NCBI RefSeq assembly: GCF_013426205.1
Contig: NC_089422.1
Location: forward strand, 7,405,001 to 7,469,000
Reading direction: 5' to 3'
Source: Metarhizium brunneum
Lineage: Eukaryota > Ascomycota > Sordariomycetes > Hypocreales > Clavicipitaceae
Length of the DNA: 64,000 nt
Part shown: in pieces, positions 57,686 through 64,000 of the stretch
Layout: every line of letters begins with the position of its first letter
Position numbering within the stretch: the first letter of the stretch is position 1
Notes under the pieces: model-generated
What the model saw: the letters and a program-made list of their open reading frames with translations, nothing else
Told to the model about the DNA's origin: nothing
The model's database searches: none
Program-made: the position numbers and the translations under genes

Positions 57686-60600
57686 TCATTTGTCTTCACC
57701 GGGCTTTGGACTCTTACTCCGGCTTCTTGTCGACCCCTTGCCTACGATTTTCTCAGCCCACTTCCACGACGACGGGCTGAGCCGCCCTTGCGTCCCGTCC
57801 TTTGTCGGCTGCGTCGGCTGGTGCCTTTGTTTACCAACCTTTCCGTCTTCGTGGGTTTCTATTTCGCTCTCGTTTTCACTGTCCACCCAGTCTCGCTCAC
57901 TCCACGTCATCGAGTCAGCTCTGTCCGACGACCCGAGACGAGGAGGTAGTGACGAGACATCGCCGTCTGGTTTCTTCCGCAATTCAGGGACCTCGTCCAG
58001 TGCTTCTCGCGCCTCTCGCGCCTCGTTGGTCTCGCCGCCGCCTGGCTCTTCCGATGAGTCGGGGCTGCCCGCGCCGTCTTGACCAAGTTGGCCCAACCGT
58101 TTAACTTCCCGGCCATCGGCATCCGGCGACCGGTGAGATGCAAATGCCCGCTCTATGTTTGGTTCCTCGTCATCTCGCATCCGCGCAGCCTCCGAGTCAC
58201 TAAAGTGTGCGTCCACCAGGTGCTTCACGACAGGCCAGCCGTGAGCGTTAGCAAACATGCGGCGCACAATGATGTTGTTATGTGCGTCCGGTTCTAGCTT
58301 GACCAGCACTTTGCGCCAAGAAAGATCACGATGATAGCCTCTGGCAATCTTTTCTTCTACCCGCATGCTCGAACCGTCCACCACTTCGGCCGGATGTTTG
58401 TCTGGGTTGGTGTGGACTGTGTCGTCATAGTCCTTTGCCGACTCCATGGAATCGGCGTGGTTTATTGAAGGGTAAGGTGACGATGAATCGCTTTGCTGGT
58501 GCGACGTTGCAGACATCTTCCCGGACGTCCTGCGACGCACGAGGGTCGACTGCCGCTTTTTCATGGGAGGAGGGGGTATGTCACTTGGATGGTATACCCG
58601 GTCGTGGAAAATGGTTCTGGGACGCTTTGATGGATCAAGCAGGTATTCTGTGGTGGGTAAGCTGGGGTTGAGAAGATCGCCGGCGGATTCAAAGAACGTA
58701 GTTTTGGGCGGTGCAGTCATCCCATCCACATCCTCTTCCATCTCATGCCCTGTGGTCGCTTTGCCGGGTTTGCGGTCGCTTATATCCGTGATGCTCGAGT
58801 TGGTGGTGTCAGAATCGTTGGTTGGCATTGTCTGGCCGCGTCGCAGAATCTTCTTTTGTTTGGCAGAGGTTACTTGGGGCTTGGGAGGCTCGTTGCTCTT
58901 GAAGAGATTGAAGAAGCCGGCCAAAGGCGAGAGGTGAGCCGCATCACCACCAGTGTCGGAGGGGACATCGTCGTCCCCATTGAATGGTCGAGGCACTGAG
59001 CGGATGCTTGCCCTATCATCCTCGTTCATGGCGTCGTCTGAGGGCTGCGGAACCTGGCGCATGCTCCCCCTCGGTGTGCTTGTCCCAGAGTCACTTTGCT
59101 GTACTTGCTCATCGGAGGGAAGCCTCTGTCTTTGCCGCGGGGACAGGATGTTTGTGCCAGTCAACTCTGCCCATCCGAACCCAACAACAGTTTCTACCAA
59201 GCCGGCATCTCGCCGAGCCTTTTCGACACGGCCGAGACCTTGCCAATCCAAAAATAACAGACAGCTAGTGCGAAGGGGCACAATGCCATCATTGACAACA
59301 TTGGAATAGACAGTTCGGTTTCTGAACTTTTTGAGGGCTACATGTGCCGGGCCAGTAGGCAAAATGCGCAACAGAGGTTTAGACTCAGCTTGTGATTCGC
59401 CGTATACCTTTTTGTGTGCGGACTCGCCAAGATTGCTAACAAGGGCTCCCCATCCACTTCGAGCAATGGTTGGAGCCCTCCAGGTGAGACCGAGATCTTG
59501 GCCTGTTCGCCCGACTAGACCAAAGTCGAGGGCAAATTTGACGTATAGAGGGTTCTCATTACTCAAACCGAGAAATGGCGACGCCAAGGAGATAAAGTTG
59601 ATTGGTTGAATGAGATCAAAGAAGTCGGGAGAGTGCTTCTGAATATATGCAATAGCATACGTCTGGATAAGACCACCAAGCGAATGCCCAACAAAGCTGA
59701 TGCTTGTTATCTTGTAATGTCTGCATTGACTATCGTGCTTAGTTTTGGCAGCATCGGCTTGTATCGTGCTATGCTTATGCGCCGGCTTCGAATTAGGGGA
59801 CTTTTGATGCTGGTGGCTGTGGCCGCCTCCCATAGCCTCGGCGAGACCTTCGACTGCCCCTTTACCAATGGGAAGAAAAGGCTGGTCGGGATATGTCATG
59901 GAGAGAACGTATCTTGACAATCTTTTGCCGAGGTACTTGATACCCTTTTCAGTTTTGGTAGCGTTTCCCGGATACCCGCGCACAATGACCTCTTCGTCAT
60001 CCTCGTCCTCGTCCTCGTCATCATCGCCTTTGTCGCCTTCGTCTTCGCCCTTTTTCGTGTCTTCAGTTTTCGACTCGGTAGTAACTTCCTTCTTGGCTGC
60101 CTTTTCCTTTGCCCGTCTAGCCTTCGCATCTATCCGTGCCTGCTTAGCAGCAACGTCAATGCTCTCTTTAATGTATAACATGTCGGCTCCTAGGTTACTG
60201 TGCAGCCCATGAGTTAAGATTACCAGATGAACCTTTTTCTTCTTTCGCTCTCCTATTGAACATGATTGGCACTTGTTGGTTCCTGAATCGCCTGTCTTGA
60301 CCGTACTTTGTACAGGCTTGTCTGCACCTGAAGCTTCGACTCGTTTTTCGCACACATCGTCCCAGCCGGGGAGTCTTGGAGTATTCCAGAGCGTAGCTGT
60401 GTCCTCCACTTTCAGGTGGACTGCTCGAGAGAAGACACCTTTGGGCTGCGCAGGATGGTGCCCGTCCTTGGCTCCAATGCTCTGCTGGTGGTCACAGACA
60501 CGGCCGGGCTGAGGTACCGCGCTTGAATTACCAACAATAGGCAATGTCTGGCTCAGGTTCAACGATTTGTAGTCCCGCGCCACCACAACCTCGAACCCTA

Positions 60601-61036
60601 CGGCGGCCGAGGTCGAGAAGATGACCTGTGAGGCAACTTCAATAATCCAGCTGGCGCATTCATCGTCGTGCTCGCAACTCTTGCCGAACCCGCCATGCCG
60701 CCCGGCACCAGCAGCCTGGCGGATATCGTCTGGGACGACGAGTTCGCACTCCCACGACCCTCCTGCCTTGAGCATAGGTTCAAACTCGGGGACTCCATAG
60801 CGGCGGTGATTGGGATATTTCTCATTGGGGTTATAGTTGGAAGGGTAGGCCGAGACAGACAGCGTATACGGGCCGTGGACAAATGCAGCGCGCAAGGCAA
60901 TAGTGGAAGTATTTCGGATCCGAACGTAGAGTTTCTCGGGTGACGGCAGGATTCGGTCCTGCGACGGCGTGTATGTGACGGTGTATCGGACGACTTCGCC
61001 AATCTTGACGCTGCCGACCTGATGCAGGAGGAGCAT
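57686..61036 (-). CDS. ROG1-like serine esterase/lipase (DUF676 family)
   Basis: Intronless, 1116 residues from ATG 61036 (MLLLHQVGSVKIGEVVRYTV). The N-terminal region is beta-rich, C2-like. The alpha/beta-hydrolase part starts with HLVILTHGLHSNLGADMLYI (oxyanion loop, about residue 276) and has the nucleophile elbow SFVGHSLGGLIQTYAIAYIQ with the active-site serine near 452. A later NDGIVPLRTSCLLF stretch probably leads to the catalytic Asp/His area. An acidic linker (about 321-350: long Asp/Glu runs after a Lys/Ala stretch) separates the two hydrolase pieces. The last 450 residues are Ser/Pro-rich and disordered. Yeast Rog1 is a monoacylglycerol lipase; this form is much longer. The frame continues upstream to 61198. 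Confidence 0.85.
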   Translation of the reverse strand: MLLLHQVGSVKIGEVVRYTVTYTPSQDRILPSPEKLYVRIRNTSTIALRAAFVHGPYTLSVSAYPSNYNPNEKYPNHRRYGVPEFEPMLKAGGSWECELVVPDDIRQAAGAGRHGGFGKSCEHDDECASWIIEVASQVIFSTSAAVGFEVVVARDYKSLNLSQTLPIVGNSSAVPQPGRVCDHQQSIGAKDGHHPAQPKGVFSRAVHLKVEDTATLWNTPRLPGWDDVCEKRVEASGADKPVQSTVKTGDSGTNKCQSCSIGERKKKKVHLVILTHGLHSNLGADMLYIKESIDVAAKQARIDAKARRAKEKAAKKEVTTESKTEDTKKGEDEGDKGDDDEDEDEDDEEVIVRGYPGNATKTEKGIKYLGKRLSRYVLSMTYPDQPFLPIGKGAVEGLAEAMGGGHSHQHQKSPNSKPAHKHSTIQADAAKTKHDSQCRHYKITSISFVGHSLGGLIQTYAIAYIQKHSPDFFDLIQPINFISLASPFLGLSNENPLYVKFALDFGLVGRTGQDLGLTWRAPTIARSGWGALVSNLGESAHKKVYGESQAESKPLLRILPTGPAHVALKKFRNRTVYSNVVNDGIVPLRTSCLLFLDWQGLGRVEKARRDAGLVETVVGFGWAELTGTNILSPRQRQRLPSDEQVQQSDSGTSTPRGSMRQVPQPSDDAMNEDDRASIRSVPRPFNGDDDVPSDTGGDAAHLSPLAGFFNLFKSNEPPKPQVTSAKQKKILRRGQTMPTNDSDTTNSSITDISDRKPGKATTGHEMEEDVDGMTAPPKTTFFESAGDLLNPSLPTTEYLLDPSKRPRTIFHDRVYHPSDIPPPPMKKRQSTLVRRRTSGKMSATSHQQSDSSSPYPSINHADSMESAKDYDDTVHTNPDKHPAEVVDGSSMRVEEKIARGYHRDLSWRKVLVKLEPDAHNNIIVRRMFANAHGWPVVKHLVDAHFSDSEAARMRDDEEPNIERAFASHRSPDADGREVKRLGQLGQDGAGSPDSSEEPGGGETNEAREAREALDEVPELRKKPDGDVSSLPPRLGSSDRADSMTWSERDWVDSENESEIETHEDGKVGKQRHQPTQPTKDGTQGRLSPSSWKWAEKIVGKGSTRSRSKSPKPGEDK

Positions 61037-62391
61037 AATGATATGGTGGCCCTGGTTTTGCGACGGCCGAACTTTGAGCTCGCGCAGGCAATATCGGACA
61101 GGATCCCGGAGACGTAGATTCGAGCTTCGGCGTGGCAAGGTATGAAGGAGAAAAGTCGTGTCGCACAGGGGCTGAGGGAGAATGGCTTTCAACTGCACGC
61201 GAGCATCATAGACAGCACGTGGTCACCTTTGAGGATGCTGACGTCAAAGCACCAGCAGCTGCGGCATGTGCAGCACCGGCAGGCGCAAGCTGTCCAGGGA
61301 TTTGGGGAGGAGAAGGGAGCCCTAGCACATGCCCTTCATGATGCGACCAGTTTTAGCAGCAAAATGCGAGTGTGACATGGAGGAGGATGAAAGTGTAATG
61401 AGAAAAGAGTGGTGGGAAGATGACATGTGCCCGCCTGCTGTGAATGACTGACTACAAGTACGGCTGCGGGTGCGGAATAGGAGGTGACTTTGGAGTACTA
61501 GCACTAGTAAGAACGATTGTTGGAAGTGGGCCCCGCCGACCCTCGCGGGCTCACGCACTTCCTCTTGAGCTGTCAGCGGAACTCCGGAGAGAATGGCAAG
61601 TGCGAGAGGCAGCCGATCCCGCCGCACCCGACGAGGACTAGTCGCCCAGGGCCTTGGCCATACGGGAACTCGGATGCACGGAGCAGCACCTAGGCGTTTC
61701 AATCTCAACCGCCGTCGTCATCTATTTGAAAACGAAAAAACATCGAGCGTACATTGTACGTACTACCGAGCAATGAGCCCTGCCAACAACCAGCCAATCC
61801 GTCTGCCCCTCCAAATTGCTCCCTATTCACGTCAGTGCGCCGTGAAGTGGCCCCCGTTACACAACCCGACCCCATTTCCAGTCCAACCAACTTGAGAACC
61901 TGACAACTCCTCCCTCCCCGTCCGCCATCAAGGCCCTGGCACCATCGAGCGCTGCTTTCCTGGCTCTGCATGTCCCGTCATCTCCCACGTGTCGGCTGTG
62001 CATACAGAGTACGGGGTGCATGAATATCGTCCTGTCTAACCAGGTCGTCGTCTTGGCAGCCGGCTCCCACGAGCTTTCCCCATGCTTCTTGGAGCCTCTC
62101 AACCGATCGTCAAAGACATCCCTGCACCCAATATAATCGTGATATAGGCACCTGTCAAGTCAATCGTCGCTCAAGGTTGAGGGGAACATGGCATGGCTTC
62201 CTCTCTAGATTTAACCATCAACGGCAAGCGGCCAGGCCACTCACCCACTCAAGTACAGAATCTTCCGCTTTGCTATAAGCATGTCAAGTCAAAGATGCTA
62301 CACGAAAAAGAGGAGGAAAAGAAAAGAAAAACTCGTTTAAAAAGTCCAAAAAGTTCTAGAATACACATCATAAACTCGTGAGAGCAAAATC
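61037..62391. other. Intergenic region
   Basis: Promoter of the esterase gene and 3' flank of the RBR ligase gene, both on the minus strand. Frames of up to 128 codons show no domain. Confidence 0.5.
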
Positions 62392-64000
62392 TTAAGCGTG
62401 CCCAACCGTTGACTCCCCATCCGGAATCCCAGGCTCAACAAATGCCCTCCACTGCGAAACCCGATTCATCCCCTGTCCCGTGCCATTCAATCCGGCCAAC
62501 TCGCTCGACTTGGGCCTGGTCTCCCTGCCTCTGCGCCAATGGCTTCGCGGTGGAGAATGGACCCTTGCCTCGTCTTCGTAATCCCTCGACATGCGCCGCC
62601 CCACGACTCTCTCTGTCCGCGGAGTATACGGCGATATATTGTACATTTCCGCCTCGACCGTATGGTGCCGCAGCGCAAGGGAAGGCGGGATGGGAACCGG
62701 GGCCGCAGGTACTGGTGGAGGAGGCACGCTCATGCCCACTGGGTAAATTGGTCCTGCGGCCGGAGGAGATCCAAAGCCGGATCGGGTTTCTGATAGACGA
62801 TCTGCCAGTCGTCGTTCTTGAGAGGTCTCTAAACGTCCCCGTGAACGCCGAGTATCACCGTACTCGGGTCTGTCGTGTACTGCTGTCGTTTGTGTTTGGG
62901 GTCTGTAGTGTCCCCCCCGTCTGTAATTCTCATTCATATAATGCTCTGATGCGTTTCCAATGCCATGGATGTCTCCCAACCCACCCATCATACTGTAACT
63001 GTGCGGTTCGTCGTAATCACCCGTATACTGCAATTGACGAGCAAAGTCGGCGTCGAACGATTCCTGCTGTCGTCGCATGTGCATTTCCTCCTGGTACGTC
63101 CTTGGTCTTCGACGAACTGGCATCATCATAGGAGGAGGTTCTGTATGCCCTCGTAGTTCGGGTGGTGCAGGGGGGCCGTTGCCTCGGAATATGTCACCCA
63201 GGTCGCCTCTGATACTAGGGATCGAAATATTCATATCGTTCAAGAAGTCGGCGCGGCGATCGTCATCATTGAACCAGGGACAATCGCAGTTTTTCCACTT
63301 TATGCCGCAAATCATGCAGAACTCAGCACCGCATCGACTATACATTGTCAGCAGAAGTTTCATCTCTGCTAAAGCAGGAAGCTGGCGAAGAAGTGAACTT
63401 ACCATGTCATATGGTTACAACCCTCTTTCAGCTCTACCAAGGCCTTGCACCTGTAGCACCGCTTCCACCCTTCTTCTTTCGCCTGGGCAAGAATATCCGC
63501 CGTCTCTGGGTCGTTCGGACATGACATAGCTCCATGCCATCGGGTGTTGCATGCGCAACATACCTTGGTTCTGCACCTGCTACACCTTCCTACTTTGCGA
63601 CCGTCCTCGCGCTTAATGTTGGACGGTTTGATCCATTCTCCGCATTTTCGGGCCGGACAGTAAACTCGATTCTTGGTTGAGTATTCGGCGAATTTACGAT
63701 TCCAAGTCTTCTTGAAGGCATGGTCGAAAAGCCGTTCAACATGCTTTAGAGGAATATGGTCTGTCGTGCAGCATCGAGGAGGCATGTGTTGCGGATCGGT
63801 GACGGAAAGCCTAAAGATGCGTTCAAGGCATGAACGGCACATGTAATGCCCGCATCTTAACTTGGAGGCTTTGGATGTTGGCACGTCACCCATACAGATG
63901 ACACAATCAACACTGCGTTTTCATTTAGTTCCGTTCGTCGTAATTCGCGCGACTTCGACATGGTGAAAGACTGACCGTTTCTTTGGCACCTTTGGCTCCT
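62392..64000 (-). CDS. RBR-type E3 ubiquitin ligase (RING-IBR-RING), 5' part outside the window
   Basis: Three exons are visible: 64000-63976, 63912-63403 and 63337-62392. The gene starts beyond the right edge. RING1 reads CVICMGDVPTSKASKLRCGH and YMCRSC; the IBR domain CPARKC ... CSRCRTKVCCACNTRWH follows. RING2 (Rcat) reads CYRCKALVELKEGCNHMTCR, with the splice restoring CNHMTCRCGAEFCMICG; its Cys after NHMT is the expected thioester-forming residue. RBR ligases pass ubiquitin through that cysteine in a HECT-like step. The C-terminal 300 residues are disordered and rich in Arg, Pro and Ser. The target protein is unknown. Confidence 0.9.

Noticed and set aside
62409..63131. 240-codon plus-strand ORF opposite the RBR ligase
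   Set aside because: Shadow of the low-complexity C-terminal tail of the ligase.
1..64000. CRISPR array, phage, operon or secondary-metabolite cluster
   Set aside because: Genes are eukaryotic, individually transcribed and intron-containing; no spaced repeats, and no PKS, NRPS or terpene synthase core enzyme is present.

Overview
The window is nuclear DNA of a filamentous ascomycete (Pezizomycotina, most likely Sordariomycetes/Hypocreales). Genes carry many short introns (about 50-90 nt) with GT..AG ends and CTAAC/CTGAC branch sites. The gene set is typical of such fungi: an AreB/ASD-4 type GATA factor with a C-terminal coiled coil, a fungal dynamin, a fungal histone H4 variant and a Svf1 homologue. 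The genus cannot be fixed by reading alone.

Layout. 1-15.5 kb is a housekeeping block: the 3' end of an unidentified gene, mitochondrial Obg GTPase (MTG2), tRNA m5C methyltransferase (TRM4/NCL1), UTP21 of the U3 processome, and the inositol pyrophosphate synthase VIP1 (Asp1). 15.5-22.3 kb is almost empty of genes. Inside it is a 52-residue cysteine-rich ORF, probably a zinc-binding micro-protein, behind about 5 kb of non-coding DNA. 22.3-35.6 kb is accessory in character: a MOSC-domain protein, an acetamidase/formamidase, a large ABCC transporter with 11 introns, the remnant of a different ABCC transporter, and a dynamin-like GTPase whose C-terminus is fused to an FG-type low-complexity tail. 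35.6-41.7 kb is a second gene-poor stretch holding a decayed copy of ribosomal protein S22 (uS8).

41.7-64 kb is gene-rich again: a membrane GNAT acetyltransferase, a divergent histone H4 variant split into six exons, areB, SVF1, a 151-residue unknown protein, a mitochondrial K+/H+ exchange-related protein, a BAHD-like acyltransferase, an intron-containing tRNA beside duplicated sequence, a ROG1-like serine esterase, and an RBR ubiquitin ligase cut by the right edge.

Most genes are independent units; there is no clear biosynthetic cluster. Exon structures below were built by hand from splice signals and confirmed by reading-frame closure and family similarity. For every multi-exon gene the summed exon lengths are a whole number of codons. 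The observations most worth following are the micro-protein, the H4 variant with its 16-nt exon, the dynamin-FG fusion, the two putative start regions of areB, and the tRNA with its local duplications.
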